From the NCBI GenBank assembly GCA_001557505.1, contig LSAX01000004.1:3844001-3908000 (forward strand): a DNA stretch of 64,000 bases. Reading direction: 5' to 3'. Below, one piece after another: positions 33,349 through 44,754 of this stretch. The stretch is from Reticulascus tulasneorum (lineage: Eukaryota > Ascomycota > Sordariomycetes > Glomerellales > Reticulascaceae). Numbering within the stretch: position 1 is the first letter of the stretch; each line of letters starts with the position of its first letter. The notes beneath the pieces were generated by a model. The model did not search any database. It saw nothing but the letters and a program-made list of their open reading frames with translations, and was not told the DNA's origin. The translations under genes were made by a program, and so were the position numbers.

Positions 33349-35202
33349 TTAGATCCAAGCAATCGCGAGAATGAGAAGCACGAGGCCAAACATCGACTGC
33401 GACATCTTTGAGCGCGGATTTCCCGACCCGGTCCGGTCACCATCCCCGGTAGGGGTGGAAGTGGGGCTGGAGGTGACTCTGGAGCTGGAGGTTGTGGTGG
33501 TAGTCGTCGATCCGGGACCGAACCCATCTCTGGTCGGGCCAGGTCTGTTCCCACCTGGGCTGCTGACCGAAGCTTCCTCGCATGTCCCGCCGATAGCGCA
33601 AGTAGTTCCGAACGGGCAGTAGACCTCATCTTCGGCGCAGCATACACTACCCGTGGGCATGCAACCTACTCCGCAGGCCTCAGCGCCAGAACCGCACCCA
33701 GAACCCGGGGGGTCAGGATCGGGGATATTTCCACCGTCTCTGCATGTCCCATCAGACTCGCATGTGGTGCCAGACGGGCAATAAGCATCAAACCCTGCGG
33801 CAGCGCAGCATTCCTGACCCTTGGGCATACATCCGGTTCCGCACTCGTCTTCGCTGTCCAAGCACGACCCCGAAGGTGGAGGTCCACTTGAGCATGTCCC
33901 ATCAGCAGCACATTTAGTACCAGACGGGCAGTAAGCCTCGAATCCCGCCGCTGCACAGCATTCTTGCCCAGCAGGCATACAGCCGCTTCCACATGTAACT
34001 TCGCCCGAAGCGCATCCAGGCGGGTCAGGGTCTGGGACTGTCCCAGTACTGCATGTTCCATCTGAGACGCAAGTTGTGCCGGCAGGACAGTAGGCGTCGA
34101 AGCCAAGAGACGCACAACACTTTCCTCCTACCGGCATACAGCCTGTCCCGCACTCCGCTTCGCCTGAAGAACAGCCTGGCTGATCAGGTGGAGGAGGGAT
34201 GCTGCAGGTAGCATCCGGCATGCAGGTGTTTCCAGCCGGGCAGTAGGCGTCAAATCCGAGAGACGCGCAGCACACTCCTCCTTTAGGCATACATCCTGTC
34301 CCGCACTCGACTTCGCTCGACGAACAACCCGCGTCCGGGGGTGGAGGGGTAGTGCAGGTGCCATCCGACACGCAGATGTTTCCAGCCGGGCAGTAGGCGT
34401 CAAACCCAAGAGACGCACAACACTTTCCTCCCACCGGCATACAACCTGTCCCACACTCCACCTCGCTTGAAGAACAGCCTGGTTGATCAGGTGGAGGAGG
34501 GACACTACATGTACCATCCGTCATGCAGGTGTTTCCAGCAGGGCAGTAGGCGTCGAAGCCAATAGAGTCGCAACACACTTGTCCAAGAGGCATACAGCCT
34601 GTCCCGCACTCAACCTCGTTTGAGGAGCAACCAGGCGCAGGTGCCGGGCCGGCAAGGCACGTGCCATCAGGAACGCAAACGTTTCCAGCAGGGCAGTATG
34701 CATCAAAGCCAATGGAGGCGCAGCATACTCCTCCTAAAGGCATACAACCCGTTCCGCAAAACTCTTCGAGAAAAGTGCAGTCGGCGCCAGACTGCCTGGG
34801 CAGTATTGTCATATCGAAACTCCTCTTGAGAAGCGGTGTGATAGGGGTGGAGCTATGAGTATGAGACACGGGTATTGCAGGGCCAACTGATCCATCTGCT
34901 CGTCTGAGTAGCGCCGAGACGGCGATTGAGTTTTGATTGTGTCTGGAAACTGGCGATACAGGTATCGAACTGTTGGCTCGTGCAGAGAGTAGCTCGGTCG
35001 GAAAGGAGCTGTCTGTTCGTTCCAAGAGTGCAAATGAACTTATGGAGCTATCAACGCGTGCGGAGACTGCTGATGCGCCGACAGAGCTGTCGACACGCGC
35101 GTGGAGTGAAGAACCCGCGAGAGAGCTATCGGCGAGAACGGCCTTCTCGAGCCCTACGATGAGCCACGAGACGAGGCTGGCCACAGACACCTGTCTCATC
35201 AT
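33349..35202 (-). CDS. Cys-rich tandem-repeat surface protein, predicted GPI-anchored
   Basis: A 617-residue single-exon protein, recognised only by architecture. The signal peptide ends near GLEKAVLA. Residues about 24-127 are eight 13-residue Ser-rich units each closing in Arg or dibasic (VDSSVGASAVSAR, VDSSISSFALLER, ending LLKR). Residues about 142-541 are eight modules with eight Cys each in the pattern C-x6-C-x3-C-x6-CC-x8-C-x5-C-x5-C; the core is GTGCMP...CC...GFDAYCPAG. The last module is shortened between the CC pair and the next Cys. Pro/Gly linkers separate modules. A Ser/Thr-rich stem (TTTTTTSSSRVTSS) leads to a C-terminal hydrophobic tail (MFGLVLLILAIAWI), typical of GPI attachment. 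A cell-wall or adhesion role is plausible but not shown. Confidence 0.85.
   Translation of the reverse strand: MMRQVSVASLVSWLIVGLEKAVLADSSLAGSSLHARVDSSVGASAVSARVDSSISSFALLERTDSSFPTELLSARANSSIPVSPVSRHNQNSIAVSALLRRADGSVGPAIPVSHTHSSTPITPLLKRSFDMTILPRQSGADCTFLEEFCGTGCMPLGGVCCASIGFDAYCPAGNVCVPDGTCLAGPAPAPGCSSNEVECGTGCMPLGQVCCDSIGFDAYCPAGNTCMTDGTCSVPPPPDQPGCSSSEVECGTGCMPVGGKCCASLGFDAYCPAGNICVSDGTCTTPPPPDAGCSSSEVECGTGCMPKGGVCCASLGFDAYCPAGNTCMPDATCSIPPPPDQPGCSSGEAECGTGCMPVGGKCCASLGFDAYCPAGTTCVSDGTCSTGTVPDPDPPGCASGEVTCGSGCMPAGQECCAAAGFEAYCPSGTKCAADGTCSSGPPPSGSCLDSEDECGTGCMPKGQECCAAAGFDAYCPSGTTCESDGTCRDGGNIPDPDPPGSGCGSGAEACGVGCMPTGSVCCAEDEVYCPFGTTCAIGGTCEEASVSSPGGNRPGPTRDGFGPGSTTTTTTSSSRVTSSPTSTPTGDGDRTGSGNPRSKMSQSMFGLVLLILAIAWI
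33580..34779 (-). repeat. Eight tandem cysteine modules (about 150-180 bp each)
   Basis: Coding tandem array inside the surface protein gene. Modules 2 to 5 are nearly identical over their Cys core (CSS-E-ECGTGCMP), while modules 6 to 8 have drifted (CAAAGFDAYCPSG), suggesting recent local duplication at the N-terminal side. Limits are approximate. Confidence 0.85.
34822..35133 (-). repeat. Eight 39-bp coding repeats (13-residue units)
   Basis: Degenerate minisatellite giving 13-residue periods. The first four are exactly 13 long and end in Arg; the fifth and sixth are 12 and 14; the last 26 residues are two fused units ending in Lys-Arg. Confidence 0.75.
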
Positions 35203-36424
35203 GGGTATGTCTTCTCGACCGCGCAGTTATTGACAATTAACGGAACGCTCTGTGTGAGTACAGGAACAAAGGACAATGTTGGATTTATTTCTGGGTGTCT
35301 AACTTATGATTGTAGTAGAGTAAAGAGTTCCATCGCGTTCATCGTCCCATGGCGAGTAGCTTCCTACTTATATCGATGTGCATACGCATGTGCAGCCAAC
35401 GAATGCAAACCAACCTCGTCAGTGACATCAGGGTCCCAATGCGGAGAAAAACCTCACCAATCGATAAAGTCGAGCTTCTGGACGAATCCGAAATGCAGCT
35501 CTCGTAAGGCTGCGAGGCAGTTTTGACACTCAGCTTGACCCAATATGGTAATGGCCATGCAAGTGGCTGCGACTATTTGCTCTAGCCTGCGCCTCTCCGT
35601 TCAGCTGCAGCCTCCCCCCCCGGGCTCGATCGCTCCACCTCGGCAAACGTGCGTCGGATGCCGTCCTCTATCAATGATTTGACCCCAGGTCGTTCGGCTT
35701 CCTGCATTAAGAGGAACGCTCTAGCCCACGATTGTGATCGAACAAACAACTGCGCATTAGTGCCGCCTAGCCCAAACCTTGCTGCATTGGGATTGACATC
35801 GCCACCAATATAATTATGTCTCTTTCAGCTTTAATCCCCATATAGGTTAGCTTTCCAACCATGCGTCCCTGTGTTTCAACGATTTCCTCTTTTCTCCTCC
35901 AACTACCTACCCCACTATGGCATGGTAGCGAACAACTGAACGAGGCTGCACCAGCGACTATTGCCGCTTCCTCAGACCCGATTCATTCGATTTTGCCAAC
36001 GAAGACTAAAAGCGAAGGACCGAGTAGCTTACACTTCGCGTATTGCCCATAGACGGTGCACTGTATGCCCAGCCTCTTCTGGCACCTTGCTTCCCTCTCT
36101 TTCGTAGTGTAGCGATCTAGTAAATATCCAAAGATACATAGCTTCGTATGAATACCAGTCCAGTGATCGTGGCGGCATAATTCTTTTTTCTTTAATTCAT
36201 TAATATGGAAACAACCGAATCAAGTGTGATGAGCAATCAAAGAGGTGATTGGAGGAGTACGTGAAATGATATTTACATGCAAAAGTTGGTTCTGTGACGG
36301 AACACATACGGACGGCATCAATTGACATACTCTTAGAACCACGAAGTGATGGCTTATTGTGCTCAACAAGCTCTATCCTCCGTCCAGACACTGACAGTTG
36401 GCCAAAATGCTGAGCGACATTCAC
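35203..36424. other. Intergenic region
   Basis: Promoter side of the repeat protein gene (a weak TATAAG on the minus strand near 35370) and 3' flank of the xylanase gene. No coding signal. Confidence 0.55.
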
Positions 36425-37173
36425 TCATCCCAGAGTAATGCTTGAGGTTCCGCTGCTTCCAGGTCCGCCAGTGGCAGTATATCCTTCCACTGCCATAATC
36501 ACATAATCGTGGCCACCCAGCCTCATGCCTTTCTTGGCCCATTCTTCGAAATGTCTTCCAGTTGTGACCGTCCCGCCGACACGTTGCTCCGACCGGACAG
36601 ACCAGTACTGCTGAAACGTCCTCGTGCCTTCAATTGAAGGCTTGTTTACACGAGTGCTTGTGAATATCTCGTACGTGCCTTCGTCGAACGTGAAGTTCCC
36701 CTTGGAAGTCCATGGCTCATTAGGCGCTAGGTCGGCATGAGCTTCGATTATATAGTATTCGATCAAAGGGTTCCTTGTCCAGCCATAGACAGCAAGGTAG
36801 CCAGGACCTGTGGCATTGTATGTCCCGCTATACTTGATTGCTCTTTACATTCAAATGACTCGTCAGCCGCGTGTAAAGTGTTAGGCACAGAGCTCTCATG
36901 GATTCGGAATCACCTATTGCCACCTGAATTCCACCCCTTTCCGCACACGAAGCCACCTTTGCTGTTCCAGGTCGCGGTGAATGAACTACCACCACCATTA
37001 TTGCATCTGATATTGCTGCCGCCCTCAGACCAGTTTTGAAAATAGTATCCCTGACGGGCTTCTATACTGTTTCCAGTCTCATCTCGAGTGTCGCGAGCTG
37101 GTAGAGGCCCTGAAGGCACGGAGAACACAACTGAAATCAGGGAGAAGGCTGCGAGGAGAGAGAAATGGACCAT
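36425..37173 (-). CDS. Secreted GH11 endo-1,4-beta-xylanase
   Basis: A 225-residue glycoside hydrolase family 11 xylanase that cuts the xylan backbone outside the cell. Exons 37173-36914 and 36842-36425, joined as GGNR to [20 protein letters not shown]. The signal peptide [18 protein letters not shown] is followed by a propeptide with the basic site EARQG. Family blocks: [40 protein letters not shown] (nucleophile Glu in EYYI), [32 protein letters not shown] and [10 protein letters not shown] (acid/base Glu). Length and active-site residues are normal. Probably induced by xylan or xylose and repressed by glucose, as upstream sites suggest. Confidence 0.96.
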
Positions 37174-37280
37174 GGTGTCTAAAGCTGGGATTAAGCCCGA
37201 GCAGTAAGTCCTAGACTCAAGACCGCGGTGACAAATGTGATGCCCGACCGGCCATCATCCTCCTTGGGCGCATCATGTGT

Positions 37281-37288
37281 CCCTTATA
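37281..37288 (-). promoter_or_regulatory. Putative TATA box of the GH11 gene
   Basis: TATAAGGG on the minus strand about 110 bases upstream of the xylanase ATG. Confidence 0.45.
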
Positions 37289-37434
37289 TCTTTGGATCGT
37301 GAACGAGAATATGGGCCCACAAGTTCATGCCGAGCCCACAGAATGGCCAAGAACCAAAGGACCCTCTCTTGAAACGACTTCATTTCGAGCAGTGGGCACC
37401 ATAATTCTGGATTCTTGTGCGATAAGTGGCCCAG

Positions 37435-37440
37435 CCCCGC
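37435..37440 (-). promoter_or_regulatory. Candidate CreA site (SYGGRG)
   Basis: GCGGGG on the minus strand about 265 bases upstream of the xylanase ATG matches the carbon-catabolite repressor consensus. Short consensus, so it may be chance. Confidence 0.3.
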
Positions 37441-37526
37441 ATCCGGTCAGCCGGCCAGAGGCCCTGAGCGAATCTTCCAGGTCATGTTGCCCTTGACGTT
37501 GTATTCAATGTTGCAATGAGTAGTGA

Positions 37527-37533
37527 TTTAGCC
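37527..37533 (-). promoter_or_regulatory. Candidate XlnR/Xyr1 site (GGCTAAA)
   Basis: Exact GGCTAAA reading toward the xylanase gene, about 355 bases before its ATG. XlnR/Xyr1 activators of xylanase genes bind this sequence in Aspergillus and Trichoderma. One 7-base match alone is modest evidence; the gene context raises it. Confidence 0.4.
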
Positions 37534-38501
37534 TGAAGCATATTCAAGTCATGTGCTCCTTAGTAAACGATACTCGAGGAGTAAAGCCTAGGAAGGAGAA
37601 AGTCTAGGGAATATGCTCCTTTCTTTGTTTGCAACATGCTCACGGGAGATAAGGAAGTGCTAGATCATCGGCCAGGTAAAGACATTCCATGATAGCTTCC
37701 TTTGCTCTGCTCATGAAGGAATTTAGATGCACAGCCTCCTTTGAGAGTGTCACGGTCTGCTAGGAGGATCGTGCAGTGATGGGTATGCGACTCCCGTAAA
37801 TGCAACTCCCGTAAATCTCTGAGGGATGGATGCGGCAGCGGGATCAATTCTCCGAAACTCTGGGGTAAATTTTCTGGGGTAATTCTCCGACCTCTACCGG
37901 CAGTTGTTCTGCCATTGTTCCAGCGACACGTGAGAATAAATGACCGAATCATCAGCCTTCGTGGACCCCCACACTTAGATGAGAGAGAGAGTGGCCCCCA
38001 AAGTCACCAATCACATTCGTAAAATGTTGATGTATCTTGTGTAAAGATGCCACTTATAGATAGATAGATACTTCCGGAAGCCGGTTAGACCCGATCATCC
38101 AAAGGGCTATCGACCGCGACAGACGCATTCAACCGAAGGGCTGATGACCCAGTGCGAAAGAGAGAGAAATATGGATCTGAATTTTGGATTCGACACTATA
38201 AGGTGCCTCATGGGCTTGTTTCACGGGGTTGAAGACTATGGGGCAGTTCACTCTCGAGCAACTTTCCAGTCTGTTGTACCTAGGCTACTTGAAATATATG
38301 AAATCAAACAATTCACCCTCAATCTAACATTGGAAAGGAGAGAAGAACAAGAACACGACGTCGAGATTAAAGAAATCGATAACAGTCTCCAGGAGGTGTA
38401 GGATGTGAAATGCTGATGTGCTGATGTGCTACGGCCCTGATTCCCTTCACTAAGTCAAGGATTTTGTCTTAACGTGTGGAGTCGGCGTTCCGCCAAGAAA
38501 C

Positions 38502-40817
38502 TTAGACTTTGTCTATAGGGTCTGAATCGGATGAAACCTCAGTGCTCCTTGTATGGGCGATCTTCAAATCACCTTCGGCTGATAGTGGCCGAGTATCGTC
38601 CTTTGTGGTGGTAGCAAATAGCGTACCTTGTCGAAGATTGTTAGGACGGATGCACGGCCGCTTTAGGTCTGTCAAGTCCAGTTGTGCAAGCTTTTCGCCT
38701 TCTTTAGTAACTGGGACATGAGAGGTAGTATCGAACCACGTCCCAGAGCCTACGCTTTCGTGTGCGAGACGCTGAAGCTGTAGCGTCGAATTGGTGACCC
38801 ATTCCAGGTAAAGATAGTTCTTGTACATGCCCCGACGTTGCAGAATCGCCAGTATCGGATCTAGGACGTAAGAGGTAATGACGATGAAACCCCCAACAAT
38901 TGCGATGAAGAGAAGACCGAACATGCTGAAGGAGGCGTATGCACTGCTCTTAATTTTCTAGATAAAGTTAGTTAGAGGCAATAGCGGAACGGAAAGGTAT
39001 GACTGGTTGAGTATGTAATTATGTGATATCATTGGATCTTGTCGGGAATAAGGCCAAATTGCTTGGAGAGGAGTTTCAAAGGAAGACGCAATACGAACCT
39101 GGTTGTGGCATAGCCTTTCTTCTTGCGCATTCTGCGGCGGAGATTTGAAATAAGTCTCCAGAGTAGGGTCTGATGTCCCCGCTGCGGTGATGGTGAATTG
39201 CAGCTGGATATTGGCTAGGATAGCTCTGAACCAATGCTGAACCTCGAGCTGCCATTGGTTTGGTGGCAGCGAGCCCTGGAAGGATCCTACCATAGAGTTT
39301 CGCGATGTCAAGATCTGCGCTCGCAGGTTGCGGATAAGTTCCAGCAACTGTGACCTGGCCGACAGGTTCCATATCCACCGGATTCGGCTCATTTCGTCTT
39401 CGTTTTGGAGTAGCGGCTCGGGGTTTCCGTTTACGAGGTAATCAGTATCGTAGAACCCGCCGAGCGGAGTGCATCGTCCATTTTCAGTCTCAGGCAATCC
39501 AGGGCTACAAAATTGATATCTGTTTATGCAGGCGAGAGGTGATGCCACTTCGTCGTGGATATAAGCTTGCAGCCGCCCAGAACTGCTGACGAACCCTGTT
39601 TTTCCACTAGGAATAGTGGCTTTGTACCAGTCGTCTGTCGTGAGTCCAAGAAAAGGCATGAAATTAGAGGACAGGAAGATAATTGTTATATCGCCATCGT
39701 CTTGCCAAAGCTCAGGAATAGGCGCAAAGGTGGATTCCTGGAAGAGTGACCCGTTAAAGATTTGTGCTCCTACAACGCTAAAGGGTGAGAAGAAAGGTGT
39801 CAGCAATTCCGACGTATTCAAACTGTTTTTTTGAACTTACGATAAGGTGTAGTCTGGGCTTGTCATATTCAAGTTTATGTGCTGCTCCATAGGATAGAGG
39901 TAAGTATAGTTGTTTCCCCAGATGGTTCGACCATATTTGTATGTCATGACAGAAGCATTTTTGACGACCGCTTCAGTCTTGTAACCCTCTGTTACGAGTG
40001 GCGCACATTGCTGGACGTATCTGATTTGAACTCTCTGATCTGCAGGGGCATTCAGCCCAAAGTGCTCGTTGGAGTCCAGAAGACCACTGTCAACTATGAT
40101 ACTCGAGTTGTCAGAGGTACACATGCCCGGCGCAAATGGACAGCTAGCATTTAATGTAACGGTGAATGGCAGTGCCTTTGACGTAAAGGTTCCACAGTCC
40201 AGAAAGCCATCGGTTCCTTGGCGATAACATTCTTGAGCGTAAGTCACCGAGGTAAACCACGACTTTGTTAGCCATGGCTGGTACGCTGTTAATATCTCCT
40301 TGGAGCGTTCTACTATTTGGTCTACTGTAACGCCTATAGTGCCACATCGTGTGCCGGAAATGAGAACTTCGTCGCCCGCTACGGAGGAGATTCGGGATGA
40401 GAATCCGCTGGCAAGGATAAATCCGACAGAACATATGCCAGCCAAGAGAGCGATTGGGGCGGTACTCATCAAGAGCCTCTTTGGGCGAGCTTTGGACCTC
40501 CAAGCCCACATAATCTCGCCCATTGACCATAGTCCAGATTCTGCGCTCGAAGAGCTGCATAGTATCGCCTGGCGTTGATGGTGAAGTGCATCTTGGGGTG
40601 CTTCGGAGGACCCGAGGGCGTGGGAAATCAAACACAAGATGCGCCAGAGTCGTGTCCCCACGTAGCTAACGAAGAATGCGATAAAGGCGATGAGTAAGTT
40701 GCCTTGGTCCCGGTTCAACGTGAGGGTGTATCCGAAGACGGATCCATGGGACCAATTGGTCCAGACCCCGAGATAAACAGAGTAGGACGGCAATGAGGTG
40801 GTGGGAGCAGAATCCAT
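38502..40817 (-). CDS. Large polytopic membrane protein of unknown function
   Basis: A 703-residue protein of a widespread but uncharacterised ascomycete family. Exons 40817-39841, 39777-39099, 38957-38502. Three or four membrane helices lie near the N-terminus (LLIAFIAFFVSYVGTRLWRI, APIALLAGICSVGFILASGF). A very large, Cys- and Asn-rich region of about 450 residues follows, with N-glycosylation sequons (NASCPF, NNYTY, NGSLF), therefore probably extracytosolic. The last helix is FGLLFIAIVGGFIVITSYVL and the tail is cytosolic (about 110 residues). The last intron is long for this window (141 nt) but ends in a good CTAAC branch and TCTAG acceptor and restores the family junction CHNQ to KIKSSAYASF. 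No enzymatic motif is visible; function unknown. Confidence 0.82.
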
Positions 40818-43281
40818 GTTTGCAGATGAGTTGTGGTGTCTGCGAAAAGCGGAGTCGGTAACAATTCAGTACAGCCCCCTTAGGTGCGTATGTTGAGAAT
40901 CTGACTTGAACATTGACTGGATCATTGTCAAGAACTGGAGGATCCAATACTGGTATAAGTAAGGATGATGCTCTACGGTCCGGGGTTCTGCCCTAGGGCT
41001 CCGCGATAGGATGAGCTGTAGATCCATCAATGTTACTCTGAACGGAAACAACCAAAGTCTGATACTACATCCAACCGAAGGGGCGCAGCGAGACGGTTGG
41101 TCGTCCATTGTTCGTAGCTCGCCAATCCCAAGCTTTCTCTCATGCAGACATGCTTTGAATAATCTGGGTCGGCCTTCAAAAGAAGTATTTTTGTCTAAGC
41201 TGAGCTACAATTGAGCCGAGGCCGCTGAACGCTACTGCATGTTTCGCTGCGGCGTAGGAAGCACGTTGTGCAGCTCCCCTGGGGCACGGCACCGGCAGAT
41301 GTGTGCCGTCGGAGTACTAGTCCCAGCCAGGATACTATTCGGGGTTCCAAGTCGCTGCGGACGATCCGCGCGGTTCAGCTGTCATATTCTGTACATGGCT
41401 TTTGCATCCACTAGAACGAAGTCTCTAGAGTATTCCCCATTATGCCAAGTTACCGAGTCCACGGGTTCCAGGTAGGGCACATCGTGACACGTCTAAGAAT
41501 CAATATGAAAGTCAGCCCTTTGAATGCGGGTTAGGATCTTTTGACAGCGCAAGCGCCTATGGGGCTAAGGATCGTGGTTGCGTTAGCGTTACCACATCAC
41601 TACCTTATCATTGATGCAGTTGGTAGTCTAGCCTAACTGGTGATGCGGTGATGAGGTGCCGCAATAACGCGAACGCATTTAATTCGCTGGGGTCCAGATC
41701 GTCCACAACTAATATGGAGATTACTGCCAGATGCGGCGTAGACGGTGGAGCATGCCAAATTGATCCGGCTGGGGAGGTAACATAGCGGAGCTCAGAAACC
41801 GGCTCCGAACTGAACGCATTCTGCTTCGATACATCGTGTTGTTTGCCATTCCCTCAATGTGGCTAGTCTTGCAAAGATTACAGAGATCAAGAAATCGAGA
41901 TGCGGCAGGCAAGCAGGGTTAGGCGCCGAGACCATCGCTTCACCTGCGGGCTGTAGCACAACTTGATCCTGTCTATGCAAGTCTGCAAATACGATCGAGG
42001 CTTGCTCTCTTTATCTCAGTTCCATAGTTACAAGAAAGCATTGTACCCTCCTTATTGAGCTGATGATTGTTTCGTGTGTTGGTGGTGGCACTGCCACAGC
42101 TGGTTTATCTCCAACCAAAGAAGAGCCGGCGCAGAGTGCTGCACCGATCATCAAAGATGGCCCGAACGACTATTTACGAAATATTTCGGAGACACGGCTC
42201 TATATTATCTGGTATAAATATCACTGTGCCGCCACGAGTTAGATCAGAATGCAATTCAGGGACGGGGCAGGACTTTGGGAGACGAAAATGGCCCCCAAAC
42301 GCCTCCCCCCTGCATCTCCGAGGCTGCCGAGTGGGGTTGACGACTGTTGCGCGACACTTGTCCCGCTACTACGTAGTACTCAGGAAGTCAGCACGTTTGC
42401 GTTTTCAGCATCTGCATTGGGGCATTGGGAGCTGATATGCTGTGGGATTGTAACACAAAGTGACCTACCTATGAACATGTACTGCGAAGGCAATTGGGCA
42501 AAGAATATGCAAAAGTACTTCCTGTCGTTCGTTACGAGAAACAGGTGCCGAAAATTTTCAGAGTTGGACTGGCTGTTCCAACAATAGCGAACAAGGTGGT
42601 ATTGCAGCTGTTGTGATGGCAGATGGACCCCACTTTCAGTCTGTTCATCTTATGCCCTCTTTCGTCCTGTTAATAGCCTTGATCCCAAAGTAGTTTAGAG
42701 CGCCGAAGGCACGCACGGCTGCCTAGGCATTAGTACGAAGTGCCGTATGTAGTTACGCGACAGTGCCGCTGCTGTCGATGCTGCTTCCAAGTGTACGACA
42801 TGCCCAATCCCCCTAGTTCCCGCTGATCTGCTCAACTGCTAGTCAGAATTAGGTATAGTTGGCGCATACCGATGAGCCCATGGGGTCCAAGGACATACCG
42901 AGCTGATAAAGCCCAATACACACACTCAACAGGGGTAGCAAATACACCAGTCACTCTTCAAAATATAAGGTGTGGAATTGGGAACAAGTGTGTGGTGCAA
43001 TTCTTTTTTGCCCTGTTGGCAGTTAGGAACAGCAGGCAATGTATGTTAATCAGGATTCGAAGCTACGTGGCCAATTAGGAGGGAACTCCAGCACCCTGGC
43101 GGCGTAGATCTGCAGTGTTACAAGTCATGGTGATACTTTCATTGTTTTCGTCACCACAAACTGCCCGACTCATGTGCCGGTGCCGATGGCTTTGGAGGAC
43201 AACTTGTGCCGCTGCCATGTCTACTATTATCGGCAAGTCAGATTGTCCTCTCGCCATAATGGCTTCATCCTCTCAATAAAA
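40818..43281. other. Gene-poor region, 2.5 kb
   Basis: The longest space without a supported gene. Several short frames (41239-41475, 41721-41980, 42067-42587) have no domain, signal peptide or splice-compatible continuation that I can see. No terminal repeats found. Confidence 0.5.
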
Positions 43282-44754
43282 TCAGTTGGTGAATTCCAGC
43301 CTAGGTGCTTGGTGCAAATTGTAAGGGGGTAAAATGTCCTCAGCCTTCCCCCTGCCAGCACGTAGATGTTCTAAGCAACCTATCCTTAAGGGGATAGGAC
43401 CGAGGGGATTTCTTTCATACATTGTATCACCTCTCAGCCGTCCCTCACCGCGGTGAACTTCGACATTGATAACAACCTGGATCAGCTACATAATAAAATG
43501 AACCGTTAGCAACTAGATGGCACCGAAGGGAGTGTTGTGACATACATGCAAGGTGCTCGACCGCCCAAATGTAAGCCCAGCGTTTACCTCGAGTGCATAG
43601 TCCCGCCTGACGGTGCACGTAGTGAAACTTGGAGTGATATTCGGTATTATAAAGTTTTGAGGCGGCCCGATGCTCACTGATCCTTCGCTTTGGCTCGCCT
43701 GAGGGCTAGCTAGTACCATCTTCATGCCGGCCAGGCGCAGAAGGCTGCTGGCAGTTGTCCACGAGGTATGTTGACTACCAAAGCTTACAGTGGTACGACT
43801 CTGAAGCTGCACGGATAGGGTCTGCAGTTCAATTGTTCTTACGTCCTCTACTGGGAGTAAGAACTTGTGCGCAAAGAGCTGCAACGGGACTGATTCCTCC
43901 GAGTATAGCACAGCCGGTGATGGAAGCTTCGCGATAAGCTTCAGTACTGGGACATCGCTGGAGGAAGGCCGAGCAATCGTCACCGGTCTTCTGCGTAAAT
44001 CACCGTCCTTGATATATAGGGTTTCTGATACCGTGCAGCATTCTGAGTCAACAACCATAAGAAGCAGGGGGGGATCAGGCGGCAGGAATATGAGTTCCTG
44101 TCGAGCCGAAATGTCGCGAACATATTTCTCCGGTCTCTTGACTAACACTTCTAGGGAGTAAGCAACCTGCGCGCCTCCATGGTGTCTATCCGTAGCCTTG
44201 AACGATGGCGGAAGGGCCGATGGCAGATGCTTCACCGCAGTTCTCGACGTTCCGCAAGATGATAGTAAGGGGAATGCAATGTTGAAAGGGAAGTAATGAC
44301 TCCCTCGCGACAGAGTCTGTCCCGCGGGGATCACGGCCTCGCCGGTTTGTGGGAAGAGGGTTTTTGTTGCAGCAAAAATCTAGAACAATGCTCATGAGCA
44401 ACTAAAAGAAAGCGCATATGCTAGTGGCAGACAGCAAGCCCCCACGTACCGACCTACCTCATGGCTTTCGCTGGACACGGTGTTGACGTGGTTTATGATC
44501 CGCAAGGAGGGGCCGTCATCGATTATTGAGGTAGAAACCGTTCCTGGAAAAAAGGTCAGTCAATTATGACTAAAGATTTATCTCTTTCCGGAAGCTGGAA
44601 ACCCGGAACCGTGGGACGGACCCTTGAGTACGAGAGTGATTTCGGTTATTGCCGTCGCGCGACTCAACCCCAAACTCAGCAAGCCACAGACGGCGTCGAG
44701 CGAGGTGTGCACCACTCCATCTTGCTGTCGATCAACGTCGAGGCGGATCTTCAT
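43282..44754 (-). CDS. Arrestin-like (ART/alpha-arrestin) trafficking adaptor
   Basis: A 418-residue protein with arrestin-like N- and C-terminal beta-sandwich folds. Exons 44754-44622, 44543-44458, 44379-43546, 43485-43282. The N-domain starts MKIRLDVDRQQDG, with LSRATAITEITLVLKG and the family block HEIFAATKTLFP, then IPAGQTLSRGSHYFPFNIAFP and GAQVAYSLEVLVKRP. The C-domain includes LFAHKFLLPVEDVRTIELQT and ends VVINVEVHRGEG. Near the C-terminus, LPPY matches the L/P-P-x-Y motif that recruits Rsp5-type ubiquitin ligases. Known members drive ubiquitin-dependent endocytosis of plasma-membrane transporters; three MFS carriers lie in this window, though no specific link is shown. Confidence 0.85.

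Larger units (their letters stand above)
37174..38501. other. Intergenic region
   Basis: Contains the xylanase promoter sites, a directly repeated ACTCCCGTAAAT element at 37791-37816, a short (TAGA)n run near 38054-38068 and a TGCTGATG duplication near 38413. An 85-codon frame at 38144-38401 lacks protein character. No gene supported. Confidence 0.5.

Noticed and set aside
33371..33622. Plus-strand frames opposite the repeat protein
   Set aside because: Shadows of the strongly patterned Cys-rich gene on the minus strand.
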